DNA of 33,411 nucleotides from Clostridiales bacterium (GTDB lineage: Bacteria; Bacillota; Clostridia; Lachnospirales; Lachnospiraceae), in contig JAQYAH010000017.1 of the NCBI GenBank assembly GCA_029227635.1, positions 1 through 33,411 of the forward strand. The letters are read 5' to 3'. The position numbers were made by a program, and so were the translations under genes. The notes beneath the pieces are model-generated. The model was not told where the DNA came from, did not search any database, and was given only the letters and a program-made list of their open reading frames with translations. This document shows, piece after piece, positions 15,707-23,255 of the stretch (position 1 is the stretch's first letter; every line of letters begins with the position of its first letter).

Positions 15707-16356
15707 TGAGAAACAAATTTGATGCTATGCTTAATCAGTTAAACACAGAAGTAATGGTTATGGGAGAGATGATCCAGAGTGCGATCCAGTCTGCGGTAAC
15801 TGCATTTCTGGCCCAGGACGCAGAGACTGCAAAAATCATCATGGATGGGGACGAAGAGGTAGATAGTCAGCAGAAACGAATCGAAAACCTATGTTTTCAG
15901 TTGCTCATTCAGCAGCAGCCCGTGGCAAGGGATCTGCGCATGATCACCGCTGCCATGAAGATGGTCACAGATATGGAACGAATCGGAGATCAGGCGGCGG
16001 ATATTTCAGAACTTACGATTATCATGTCCGACTGCCCGTATAACTTAAAACAGGACACAATTCGAAAGATGGCCGGGGAGACTATCCTCATGCTCATGCA
16101 TGCCCTTGAGGCTTATGTGGAAAAAGACATGGACAAAGCCAAAGAAGTAATTGACCATGACAACATAGTAGATCAGCTTTTCCTTGCGGTTAAGGCGGAA
16201 CTCATTGATGTGATGAAGAACTTCCCCGAGTATGAGGAACATGCTGCTGACCTTCTTATGGTAAACAAGTATCTGGAGAGGATCGGAGATCATGCCTGCA
16301 ACATTGCGGAGTGGGTGATCTTCTTTCTCAGTCCATCCCCCATGGAAGCTGAGTAG
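15706..16356 (+). CDS. phoU: phosphate signalling regulator PhoU
   Basis: A 216-aa all-helical cytoplasmic protein with two three-helix PhoU repeats, each carrying the metal-binding pattern near MERIGDQAADI and LERIGDHACNI. PhoU links the Pst transporter to the PhoR/PhoP two-component system and represses the Pho regulon when phosphate is plentiful. The start codon overlaps the pstB stop, giving the standard pstSCAB-phoU order with all genes intact. Confidence 0.97.
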   Translation: MRNKFDAMLNQLNTEVMVMGEMIQSAIQSAVTAFLAQDAETAKIIMDGDEEVDSQQKRIENLCFQLLIQQQPVARDLRMITAAMKMVTDMERIGDQAADISELTIIMSDCPYNLKQDTIRKMAGETILMLMHALEAYVEKDMDKAKEVIDHDNIVDQLFLAVKAELIDVMKNFPEYEEHAADLLMVNKYLERIGDHACNIAEWVIFFLSPSPMEAE

Positions 16357-16362
16357 AAACAG

Positions 16363-16402
16363 AAAAGCTCCCTGATCGTCAGAGACGAACGGGGAGCTTT
16401 TT
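16363..16402. terminator. bidirectional terminator after phoU
   Basis: AAAAGCTCCC (16363-16372) pairs with GGGAGCTTTT (16392-16401), with a second small stem TCGTC/GACGA inside the loop. The plus strand ends in T5; the minus strand reads TTTTCTGTTTCT after the stem, so it can also terminate the convergent small membrane gene. Confidence 0.85.
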
Positions 16403-16430
16403 GCACATCTGATGGTTAAATAGAAGTATG

Positions 16431-16658
16431 TTATTTGTCATGAAAAGCGTACCTGAAAAAGAAAAGCTGAGAAAATAGCGCCGGATAGCCGAAAAAGCAC
16501 AGTCCCCAAAGGGGAGAAGATAGGCAGAAACCTCTCAGAATGGCCCAGACAAGCAGTCCCGTGGCTCCGAAACAAAGGGAGAGGGACAAAACCCAAAGAC
16601 GGTTTTTCGAATCGGCACTCATTTCCAGGGATTCTATCAATTTATATAAATATGTCAT
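16431..16658 (-). CDS. small membrane protein with two predicted helices
   Basis: A 75-aa protein that I do not recognise. It begins MTYLYKLIESLEMSADSKNR, a short amphipathic cytoplasmic segment, followed by two hydrophobic stretches (LWVLSLSLCFGATGLLVWAI and SPLWGLCFFGYPALFSQLFF) and a charged end (RYAFHDK). The ATG at 16658 is chosen because AGGAGG lies at ideal spacing; a longer in-frame start exists upstream but has no such site. The ribosome site sits within an inverted repeat (16659-16683). It follows the CYTH gene on the same strand. The reading frame, codon use and ribosome site support a real gene; its function is unknown. Confidence 0.65.
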   Translation of the reverse strand: MTYLYKLIESLEMSADSKNRLWVLSLSLCFGATGLLVWAILRGFCLSSPLWGLCFFGYPALFSQLFFFRYAFHDK

Positions 16659-16703
16659 CTGTATACCTCCTGTCTGTATACAGAGCATAACTTACATATG
16701 TAA
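16659..16703 (-). promoter_or_regulatory. two operator-like palindromes before the two-helix protein
   Basis: CTGTATAC (16659-16666) and GTATACAG (16676-16683) are perfect inverted repeats that flank and partly include the AGGAGG ribosome site and end directly at the start codon. Just upstream, TTACATATGTAA (16692-16703) is a perfect 12-base palindrome containing TACATATGTA, which matches the TACAnnTGTA box of BlaI/MecI and CopY repressors (family knowledge). Either a DNA operator pair or an RNA hairpin that hides the ribosome site would fit. Confidence 0.5.
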
Positions 16704-16746
16704 AATCCTCTCAGGGGACTATGTAAAAGGAAGGTAAAGTTCCTTA

Positions 16747-17304
16747 TCACTCCCTCGTCCCGGCCAGCAGACTCATGTAGGAGGTCTGAAGGGAATTCTC
16801 AAGAGAATAACCAAGATCCTTTAGGATGACCTCCATGCGACGGACGGCCTCCTCTCTTTTTGAGGAATCCTCTGTAAGAATCTCAAGTTCCAAAAAGGAG
16901 CCAAGGCCCTTCACCTCATCAAGGCAGGCAGTCATGTCGGAGAGGGTGAGAGTGGTCCGAATCTTTTCCACAATGGGAGGAACTGCTGAAAAGCCAAGGT
17001 CTGACAAAAGGCGGCAGCAGTCTTCGCCGGAACTAACATTGATCTCGTTCTCCTCCCGGCTCATGGTCAGCTTGTCAGCTTTTGCACCCTTGAGGTTTAA
17101 GGTGGCAGAGGAAATTTCAGTTTCAAGATCCGTGGTGAGCCGAACCCTCAGGGAGCGGCCGGTGGTTCTTATCAGCTCTTTTGCGTTATCAAAATAGCGG
17201 TCTGTCTCCCGGACCCGGTGCTTTTTGCAAAAGCCAAGCTCCACAAGGTGGTTTGCTATCCGGGCGGGGTCATCGATCTTGATTTTTATCTCTGCTTCAA
17301 ACAT
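16747..17304 (-). CDS. CYTH domain protein (triphosphate tunnel enzyme)
   Basis: A 185-aa protein of the CYTH / triphosphate tunnel metalloenzyme superfamily. The diagnostic N-terminal ExExK motif is Glu3-Glu5-Lys7 in MFEAEIKIK, and the barrel continues with VRETDRYFDN, RTTGRSLRVRL, ATLNLKGAK and, near the end, FLELEILTED. The family includes class IV adenylate cyclases, thiamine triphosphatases and tripolyphosphatases; sequence alone does not say which. I chose the ATG at 17304 because AAGGAGG precedes it. A weak AAGGAA/TTCCTT hairpin (16727-16745) follows the gene, so the downstream membrane gene may be only partly co-transcribed. Confidence 0.88.
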   Translation of the reverse strand: MFEAEIKIKIDDPARIANHLVELGFCKKHRVRETDRYFDNAKELIRTTGRSLRVRLTTDLETEISSATLNLKGAKADKLTMSREENEINVSSGEDCCRLLSDLGFSAVPPIVEKIRTTLTLSDMTACLDEVKGLGSFLELEILTEDSSKREEAVRRMEVILKDLGYSLENSLQTSYMSLLAGTRE

Positions 17305-17406
17305 GAGAGCCTCCTTATGTTTTTTCTCAGTCAGCTTTACCTTACACTTGCAGGAGAGGTTAGTCAAATGCAGGGAATTTTTTATCAAAAACAATGTGGG
17401 TTTTGC

Positions 17407-17434
17407 TTGAATTTTCTCACGGGTCGGATAAACT
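17407..17434 (+). promoter_or_regulatory. nadE: possible nadE promoter
   Basis: TTGAAT (17407-17412) and TAAACT (17429-17434) with 16 bases between them. A perfect palindrome, ATCCATATGGAT (17435-17446), overlaps the expected transcription start and could bind a regulator. Confidence 0.35.
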
Positions 17435-17489
17435 ATCCATATGGATGAACCCTAGAATCATAGGGGTACGGCGAAAGGAGAATTGTAAG

Positions 17490-18260
17490 ATGCTTAAGAA
17501 CCCGGAGAAAACAAGAAAAGAGATTGTGCAGTGGATCAGAGACTATTTTGAAGCCAACGGACCCGGCTGCAGCGCGGTGATAGGAATCTCCGGAGGCAAG
17601 GATTCCAGCGTGTGTGCGGCGTTGCTCACCGAGGCGTTGGGCAAAGACAGAGTTATCGGAGTCATGATGCCAAACGGAGTCCAGAGTGACATAAGCGACT
17701 CCAGGGAGATAGTATCCCTTCTGGGAATAAAGAATCTTACCATTAATATAAACGAGGGATTTCAGGGCCTTTCCGGTGCTATCAACAACACTCTTAAGGA
17801 AGGGGGAATTCCGGGAGTTACAGAGCTCTCCAGAGACTCTGTCATCAATCTTCCCGCAAGACTTCGCATGAGCACTCTCTATGCGGTAGCCCAGGCCCTT
17901 CCCAACGGGGGAAGAGTTGCCAACACCTGCAACCGATCTGAGGACTACATCGGATACTCTACCAAGTATGGAGATGCCGCCGGAGATTTCAGTCCTCTTG
18001 CAAATCTTCTGGTTCACGAGGTAATTCAGCTGGGAGAGCTCATCGGAGTTCCTGAGCGTCTCACCAGGAAAGCTCCTTCCGACGGCCTTTCAGGCCTTAC
18101 AGACGAGGATAAGATCGGTTTCACCTATGCAACTCTGGATCATTACATTCTCACCGGGGAGTGTAAGGATGAGGAGATCCGAAAGAAGATCGACCGAATG
18201 CACAGGCTCAATCTTCACAAGCTTCAGCTCATGCCCACTTTTAAGTTTGATAATAACTAG
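17490..18260 (+). CDS. nadE: NAD synthetase, ammonia-type
   Basis: A 256-aa NAD(+) synthase of the short, ammonia-dependent class without a glutaminase domain. It adenylates nicotinate-adenine dinucleotide and amidates it to NAD. The P-loop of the N-type ATP pyrophosphatase is SGGKDSS (34-40), followed by MMPNGVQSDISDS, NTCNRSEDYIGYSTKYGDAAGDF and the KAPSDGLSGLTDEDKIGF segment. The ATG at 17490 is chosen because AAAGGAG precedes it; an upstream in-frame start would overlap the CYTH leader. The stop codon lies inside a perfect 9-bp hairpin. Confidence 0.96.
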   Translation: MLKNPEKTRKEIVQWIRDYFEANGPGCSAVIGISGGKDSSVCAALLTEALGKDRVIGVMMPNGVQSDISDSREIVSLLGIKNLTININEGFQGLSGAINNTLKEGGIPGVTELSRDSVINLPARLRMSTLYAVAQALPNGGRVANTCNRSEDYIGYSTKYGDAAGDFSPLANLLVHEVIQLGELIGVPERLTRKAPSDGLSGLTDEDKIGFTYATLDHYILTGECKDEEIRKKIDRMHRLNLHKLQLMPTFKFDNN

Positions 18261-18279
18261 TATAATCCACTTATACTAG
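18257..18279 (+). repeat. inverted repeat over the nadE stop codon
   Basis: CTAGTATAA (18257-18265) and TTATACTAG (18271-18279) are perfect 9-bp complements with a 5-base loop. The nadE TAG is within the left arm. The terminator follows 11 bases later; this hairpin may protect the 3' end of the mRNA or be chance. Confidence 0.55.
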
Positions 18280-18290
18280 AGCAGACATCG

Positions 18291-18317
18291 GACCGCAGTC
18301 TTTTGGCTGCGGTCTTT
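18291..18317 (+). terminator. nadE terminator
   Basis: GACCGCAGTC (18291-18300) pairs with GGCTGCGGTC (18305-18314), with one G-T wobble, around a TTTT loop, followed by TTT. The hairpin is strong but the T run is short, so read-through into the dehydrogenase gene is possible. Confidence 0.7.
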
Positions 18318-18353
18318 AGAAAATATCAGAGAAATTTCAAGGGAGGTATGGAA

Positions 18354-19730
18354 ATGACCGATATCCACAAGATAATGGAGATGCAAAGAGCATTCTTTCG
18401 AACCGGGAAGACAAGAGATGTGGCTTTTCGCATTGATATGCTTCAAAGGCTCTATTTTGAAGTATCCCAGAGGGAAAAGGACATTGCCGACGCCCTTAAT
18501 GCAGATCTGGGGAAAAGCCCACGGGAGTCCTACATGTGTGAGACGGGGCTGATCCTTTCGGAGATAACTTATATGATCAGGCACCTTCCGAAGTTTGCCT
18601 CGGCAAAAAGAGTTCACACCCCTCTTGCCCAGTTTCCGGCGATGAGCTACGAAAAACCTTGCCCTTACGGAACGGTTCTTATTATGAGCCCCTGGAATTA
18701 TCCCCTGCTTCTCACTCTGGAACCTCTGGTGGATGCCCTGGCGGCGGGGAACACGGCGGTGGTGAAGCCAAGTGCCTACGCTCCCGCTTCCTCTGAGGTG
18801 ATAAAAAGCATCATAGAAAACTGCTTCCCCAAGAAGTACGTGGCCTGTGTCACCGGGGGACGAAAGGAGAATCAGGCGCTTCTGGATAAGAAGTTCGACA
18901 TGATCTTTTTTACCGGAAGCGGAAATGTGGGCCGGGAAGTTCTCAGAAAATGTGCGGGAAACCTGACTCCGGTGGTTTTGGAGCTTGGCGGCAAAAGCCC
19001 CTGTATCGTAGATTCCACCGCCAACTTAAGTCTTGCAGCCAAAAGGATCGTCTTCGGCAAGTTCCTCAACTGCGGACAGACCTGCGTTGCCCCGGATTAC
19101 ATTCTCTGTGACAGAAAAATACAAAACAAGCTGATCGGGGCCATCAAGCGTCAGATCAGAAAACAGTTCGGAAAGGACCCTATTTCAAATCCCGATTACG
19201 GAAAGATCATCAACCGCAAACACTACGACAGGATCCTGGGGCTAATAGATCCAAATAAGGTAGTGGGAGAGTTGAAGACCGATGAAAAAGCCTTAAAGAT
19301 CGCCCCCACAGTGATGCGGGATGTGACTTTCAAGGACAGGATCATGTCTGAGGAGATCTTCGGTCCGGTGCTTCCGGTGATCGCTTTTGACGATATCGGG
19401 GAGATTTTTGAGCCGATTCTTGCGAGGCCGAAGCCTTTGGCTCTTTATATTTTTTCCGGGGACCGGGACAATATCAGAAGGATCAGAGATAATATCTCCT
19501 ACGGCGGGGGCTGCGTGAATGACACCATCATCCACCTGGCCACCAGTGAGATGGGATTTGGAGGAGTAGGAGACAGCGGGCAGGGGGCTTACCATGGCAG
19601 AGCCGGGTTTGAGGCTTTTTCCCACAAAAAGAGCATAGTAGAGAAATCCCTCAGGATCGACCTGCCCATGCGGTACCAGCCCTACAGGGGTAAGCTTACA
19701 GACAAGCTTATCAGGTTTTTTCTTCGATAA
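18354..19730 (+). CDS. aldehyde dehydrogenase, ALDH3-like
   Basis: A 458-aa NAD(P)-dependent aldehyde dehydrogenase of the class 3 type, which oxidises aliphatic and fatty aldehydes. Catalytic residues are in place: Asn115 in MSPWNYP, Glu210 in LELGGKSP and the nucleophile Cys244 in NCGQTC. The C-terminal motif GGVGDSGQGAYHG is typical of ALDH3, and the sequence ends with a basic, hydrophobic tail (KLTDKLIRFFLR) that could touch the membrane. The ATG at 18354 is chosen for its GGGAGG seven bases upstream; an ATG six bases earlier is too close to that site. A small Cys-rich gene follows after 14 bases. Confidence 0.93.
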   Translation: MTDIHKIMEMQRAFFRTGKTRDVAFRIDMLQRLYFEVSQREKDIADALNADLGKSPRESYMCETGLILSEITYMIRHLPKFASAKRVHTPLAQFPAMSYEKPCPYGTVLIMSPWNYPLLLTLEPLVDALAAGNTAVVKPSAYAPASSEVIKSIIENCFPKKYVACVTGGRKENQALLDKKFDMIFFTGSGNVGREVLRKCAGNLTPVVLELGGKSPCIVDSTANLSLAAKRIVFGKFLNCGQTCVAPDYILCDRKIQNKLIGAIKRQIRKQFGKDPISNPDYGKIINRKHYDRILGLIDPNKVVGELKTDEKALKIAPTVMRDVTFKDRIMSEEIFGPVLPVIAFDDIGEIFEPILARPKPLALYIFSGDRDNIRRIRDNISYGGGCVNDTIIHLATSEMGFGGVGDSGQGAYHGRAGFEAFSHKKSIVEKSLRIDLPMRYQPYRGKLTDKLIRFFLR

Positions 19731-19744
19731 AAGGAGGTTTATCC

Positions 19745-19915
19745 GTGCAGTGTGAAGATTGTGCATATTATGAGTACGATGAGGACTATGAAGAGTATTT
19801 TTGCTCCGTCGATATGGATGAGGACGACTATCTCCGGATGATAGGGGAGAGCCGATCATCCTGTCCCTATTATCGAAACGGGGATGAGTATAAGGTGGTA
19901 AGGCATCAGATATAA
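19745..19915 (+). CDS. small Cys-rich protein, DUF6472-like
   Basis: A 56-aa acidic protein starting at GTG 19745, with a perfect AAGGAGG seven bases upstream. It begins CEDCAYYEYDEDYEEYFC in the mature frame and ends DEYKVVRHQI. Four cysteines at positions 3, 6, 20 and 40 (C-x2-C, then C and SSCPYY) suggest a small metal or Fe-S site. From memory it matches the short family annotated as DUF6472 in Lachnospiraceae; that label is recall, not a search. It sits 14 bases after the ALDH gene and is probably co-transcribed. Function unknown. Confidence 0.78.
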   Translation: MQCEDCAYYEYDEDYEEYFCSVDMDEDDYLRMIGESRSSCPYYRNGDEYKVVRHQI

Positions 19916-19936
19916 CGCTTTAAACTGGTAAAAGTC

Positions 19937-19965
19937 TTGTTAGAATCTGAGCCATGTGATAGAAT
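19937..19965 (+). promoter_or_regulatory. promoter of the aminotransferase gene
   Basis: TTGTTA (19937-19942) and TAGAAT (19960-19965) with exactly 17 bases between them. The leader then has a 12-base palindrome, A6T6 (19973-19984). Confidence 0.6.
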
Positions 19966-20019
19966 ATCTTGAAAAAATTTTTTGATGTGGATCACCTAGT
20001 TATATAAGTGGGTAAATAA

Positions 20020-21303
20020 ATGAAGAAATACGAGGAAATGAGCCGGGAGGAACTCCTCAAGGAGAAGGCTGAACTGGAAGCTCGATTTAAAGAGATCAAG
20101 GAGATGGGACTTAACCTCAACATGGCCAGAGGTAAGCCGGAACCCGCTCAGTTAGATATGACCATGGATATGTTTGATCTGGTCAATAAGGATACTGTCC
20201 TTGAAGGGGAGGACGGAACCGATCTCAGAAACTATGGTGTGCTTACCGGACTTCCCGAGGCAAGAAAGCTTATGAGCGAAGTGCTTGAGTGTGAGCCCGA
20301 TGAGGTGATCATCGGAGGAAATGCCAGCCTCAATCTCATGTTTGACTGTGTGTCAAGAGCTATGAGCCTTGGAGTTCTCGGCGGAACTCCCTGGAGCCAG
20401 GTGCCTGACCGCAAGTGGCTCTGCCCGGTACCCGGTTATGACAGGCATTTTGCTATTACCGAGCTCTTTGGCTTTGAGATGATCAATATTCCCATGAAGG
20501 AAGACGGTCCTGACATGGATATGGTGGAGAAGCTGGTTTCAGAGGATCCCTCCATCAAGGGTATCTGGTGTGTTCCCAAGTATGCCAATCCCACAGGAAC
20601 AACTTACTCTGACGAGGTGGTTAAGCGTTTTGCAGCCTTGAAGCCTGCTGCATCCGATTTCAGGATCTTCTGGGACAATGCCTACGCAGTACACGATCTG
20701 GATGTGGAGGATCCCGATGTCCTTCTTCCTCTTCTTCCCGAAAGTAAGAAGAATGGTACTGAGGACATGGTTTACATGTTCACTTCAACTTCCAAGATCA
20801 CTTTCGCGGGAGCAGGTATCTCAGCTATGGGTGCCTCAAAGGCAAACATTGACAGTATCAAAGCTCAACTTACCATCCAGACTATCGGCTACAACAAGAT
20901 CAACCAGTATATGCATGTTAAGTATCTTAAGGACAGAGAGGGAGTCAAGGCTCACATGGCTAAGCACGCAGCAATGCTTAAGCCCAAGTTCCTGGCTACC
21001 GACAGTATCTTGAGAGAGGAGATCGCACCTTTAGGTATCGGAAAGTGGACACTTCCCAAGGGTGGATATTTCATCTGTTTCTACGCTCTTAACGGATGTG
21101 CAAAGAGGATCGTAGCTCTTGCCAAGGAAGCAGGTGTTACTCTCACCGGCGCCGGTGCACCCTTCCCCTACAAGAAGGACCCCGATGACTGTGTGATCAG
21201 AATCGCTCCTTCTTATCCCAGTGTTGAGGAGATGAGACAGGCCACAGAGATCTTCGCCTGCTGCGTGAAGTTGGCAAGTGTTGAGAAGTTCCTTGCAGAA
21301 TAA
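20020..21303 (+). CDS. aspartate aminotransferase, type Ic subgroup
   Basis: A 427-aa PLP enzyme of the fold-type I group that Pfam lists as alanine/aspartate aminotransferase-like (type Ic, best known from Corynebacterium AspT). The subgroup N-terminus LNLNMARGKPEPAQLDMT is clear, as are VPKYANPTGTTYS, WDNAYAVHDL and the PLP lysine Lys259 in STSKITFAGAG. It should exchange amino groups between aspartate and 2-oxoglutarate. The ribosome site is weak (GTGGG), which is unusual next to this strong promoter. It forms a single-gene unit with its own terminator. Confidence 0.9.
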   Translation: MKKYEEMSREELLKEKAELEARFKEIKEMGLNLNMARGKPEPAQLDMTMDMFDLVNKDTVLEGEDGTDLRNYGVLTGLPEARKLMSEVLECEPDEVIIGGNASLNLMFDCVSRAMSLGVLGGTPWSQVPDRKWLCPVPGYDRHFAITELFGFEMINIPMKEDGPDMDMVEKLVSEDPSIKGIWCVPKYANPTGTTYSDEVVKRFAALKPAASDFRIFWDNAYAVHDLDVEDPDVLLPLLPESKKNGTEDMVYMFTSTSKITFAGAGISAMGASKANIDSIKAQLTIQTIGYNKINQYMHVKYLKDREGVKAHMAKHAAMLKPKFLATDSILREEIAPLGIGKWTLPKGGYFICFYALNGCAKRIVALAKEAGVTLTGAGAPFPYKKDPDDCVIRIAPSYPSVEEMRQATEIFACCVKLASVEKFLAE

Positions 21304-21316
21304 GAAATGAACTACC

Positions 21317-21357
21317 TGGCAGAGGGATCGGATTCCGGTCCTTCTGCCATTTGACTT
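21317..21357 (+). terminator. terminator after the aminotransferase gene
   Basis: TGGCAGA (21317-21323) pairs with TCTGCCA (21343-21349), and an inner GGATCGG/CCGGTCC stem stacks on top, followed within a few bases by a T7 run at 21356-21362. Confidence 0.8.
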
Positions 21358-21388
21358 TTTTTAACATGAAACTAAGGAGAGAACAGCT

Positions 21389-22237
21389 ATGAAAAAAGGC
21401 CTCATTATGGAAGGCGGTGCCATGAGGGGAATGTTCACCTGCGGTGTCATTGATGTCTTCCTTGAGAATGAGATCGAATTTGACGGTGGAGTGGGAGTTT
21501 CCGCGGGAGCGGCTTTTGGCTGCAATTTCAAGTCAAAGCAGATCGGACGCCCCATCCGCTACAACAAAAGATTCTGCGGTGATCCCAGGTATGGCTCTAT
21601 AAGGTCCCTCATAAAGACCGGGGATGTCTTTGATGAGGATCTCTGCTATCATCAGATTCCGGAGACTCTGGATCCTTTTGATGACAAGACTTACACCGAG
21701 AATCCCATGGAGTTCTATGCGGTGTGCACCGATGTCACCACCGGAAAACCGGTATATCACCGCTGCGATACCGGAGTCGGAGAGGATATTCTGTGGTTCA
21801 GAGCCTCTGCTTCCATGCCCATGGTCTCAAGGGTGGTGGAAATCGACGGATTAAAACTTCTTGACGGTGGAATCGCCGATTCCATTCCGGTAAAGTTTAT
21901 GGAATCCAAAGGATACGACCGCAATGTGGTGATTCTGACCCAGCCTCTGGATTACATCAAGAAACCTCAGAAAGGATTACCGGCTATCAGAGCTCTGTTA
22001 AAGGAGTATCCGGCAGTGGTGAAAGCCATGCAGGTCCGCCACATAATGTACAACAGGCAGACAGAGTATATCAGAAGCAAGGAGCGGCAAAAAGAACTTT
22101 TCGTCATCAGACCCCCGAGGGATCTGGACATCAGCCGCATGGAGAGTGACCCCGAGGAGCTGGAGAGAGTTTATCAGATGGGAAGAACCGAGGGGTTAAA
22201 GGTGTTGCCGGAACTTAAAAAATACTTGGAAATATAA
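21389..22237 (+). CDS. patatin-like phospholipase
   Basis: A 282-aa cytosolic lipid acyl hydrolase of the patatin family. The oxyanion-hole loop is EGGAMRGMF, the serine nucleophile is Ser38 in the GVSAG motif, and the catalytic aspartate is Asp159 in LLDGGIADSIP; both dyad residues are present. No signal peptide is visible. AAGGAG precedes the ATG, and the gene lies in its own unit between two terminators or promoters. The lipid substrate is not known. Confidence 0.93.
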   Translation: MKKGLIMEGGAMRGMFTCGVIDVFLENEIEFDGGVGVSAGAAFGCNFKSKQIGRPIRYNKRFCGDPRYGSIRSLIKTGDVFDEDLCYHQIPETLDPFDDKTYTENPMEFYAVCTDVTTGKPVYHRCDTGVGEDILWFRASASMPMVSRVVEIDGLKLLDGGIADSIPVKFMESKGYDRNVVILTQPLDYIKKPQKGLPAIRALLKEYPAVVKAMQVRHIMYNRQTEYIRSKERQKELFVIRPPRDLDISRMESDPEELERVYQMGRTEGLKVLPELKKYLEI

Positions 22238-22293
22238 GGCTTTTCAAGCAAAGATATTTACATAACAATTTGCAAAAAAAGTTGCATAAATCC

Positions 22294-22322
22294 TGTATAT
22301 GGGAAATCTTTTGTGCTAGAAT
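22294..22322 (+). promoter_or_regulatory. nfnA: promoter of nfnAB
   Basis: TGTATA (22294-22299), a 17-base spacer and extended -10 TGCTAGAAT ending at 22322. Upstream, TTGCAA and TTGCAT form a short direct repeat (22269-22287) that could be an alternative -35 or a protein site. Confidence 0.5.
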
Positions 22323-22367
22323 TGGGAATGTGGATGAATTTTTGAAATCATTTTTCAGGAGGACAAA

Positions 22368-23255
22368 ATGTATAAGATTTTATTATCTGACAAGCTGTCT
22401 GAGAATATCTACCGCATGGTAGTTGAGGCTCCCTGGGTTGCAAAGCACTGTGAGCCGGGACAGTTTATCATTGTGAAACTCGATGAGGAGGGTGAGAGAA
22501 TCCCTCTTACAATCTGCGATTACGATCGTGAAGCAGGAACAGTAACCATCGTTTTCCAGCCCGTAGGTCAGTCAACACAGGCTATGACTTCATTAAAGGC
22601 AGGCGATGCTTTTGAAGATTTCGTAGGACCTCTCGGACGTCCTTCTGATCTTATTGACGAGCCCATCGAGGAGCTAAAGAAGAAGAACATCGTGTTCATC
22701 GCCGGAGGTGTAGGTACCGCACCTGTTTATCCTCAGGTTAAGTGGCTCCATGAACACGGCATCGAGGCAGATGTTATCATCGGTGCTAAGACAAAGGATC
22801 TCGTTATCCTTGAAGAAGAGTTTTCAAAGGTCTGCAACCTCTACATCACAACAGATGACGGTTCCTACCAGAGAAAGGGTATGGTTACCGTATGTCTCAA
22901 GGATCTTGTGGAGAAGGAAGGCAAGAAATATGATCACTGCGTAGCAATCGGACCTATGATCATGATGAAGTTCGTATGCCTCCTCACTAAGGAACTTAAC
23001 ATCCCCACCATTGTCAGCATGAACCCCATCATGGTTGACGGTACCGGAATGTGCGGCGCCTGCCGTCTTCAGGTTGGAGATGAGATCAAATTCGCCTGCG
23101 TAGACGGACCGGAATTTGACGGATGGCTTGTAGATTTCGATCAGGCAATGCAGAGATCAAGAATGTACAAGACAGAAGAAGGAAGAGAGATCCTTAAGAA
23201 GATCGAAGGCGACACACATCACGGCGGATGCGGACATTGCGGAGGTGACAAATAA
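22368..23255 (+). CDS. nfnA: NfnA, ferredoxin-NADP reductase-like subunit
   Basis: A 295-aa FAD/NAD-binding subunit of the electron-bifurcating NADH-dependent reduced ferredoxin:NADP oxidoreductase. It has the FAD barrel (CEPGQFIIVKLDEEGERIPL), the nucleotide motif FIAGGVGTAPVYPQ and a C-terminal [2Fe-2S] site with Cys229, Cys232 and Cys244 in MCGACR and FACVDG. The tail is His/Cys-rich (HHGGCGHCGG). AGGAGG precedes the ATG, and the stop overlaps the nfnB start by one base, consistent with a stable NfnAB pair. Confidence 0.93.
   Translation: MYKILLSDKLSENIYRMVVEAPWVAKHCEPGQFIIVKLDEEGERIPLTICDYDREAGTVTIVFQPVGQSTQAMTSLKAGDAFEDFVGPLGRPSDLIDEPIEELKKKNIVFIAGGVGTAPVYPQVKWLHEHGIEADVIIGAKTKDLVILEEEFSKVCNLYITTDDGSYQRKGMVTVCLKDLVEKEGKKYDHCVAIGPMIMMKFVCLLTKELNIPTIVSMNPIMVDGTGMCGACRLQVGDEIKFACVDGPEFDGWLVDFDQAMQRSRMYKTEEGREILKKIEGDTHHGGCGHCGGDK

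Noticed and set aside
16659-16683. -10 box TATACA with TTTACA as promoter of the small membrane gene
   Set aside because: Transcription would begin inside the AGGAGG ribosome site, so the real promoter must lie further upstream.
17433-18017. Minus-strand reading frame of 194 codons opposite nadE
   Set aside because: Antisense to nadE with no ribosome site; explained by codon bias of the real gene.
19293-19859. Minus-strand reading frame of 188 codons opposite the ALDH gene and the DUF6472-like gene
   Set aside because: It would erase two genes with good ribosome sites and clear family motifs, and has none itself.
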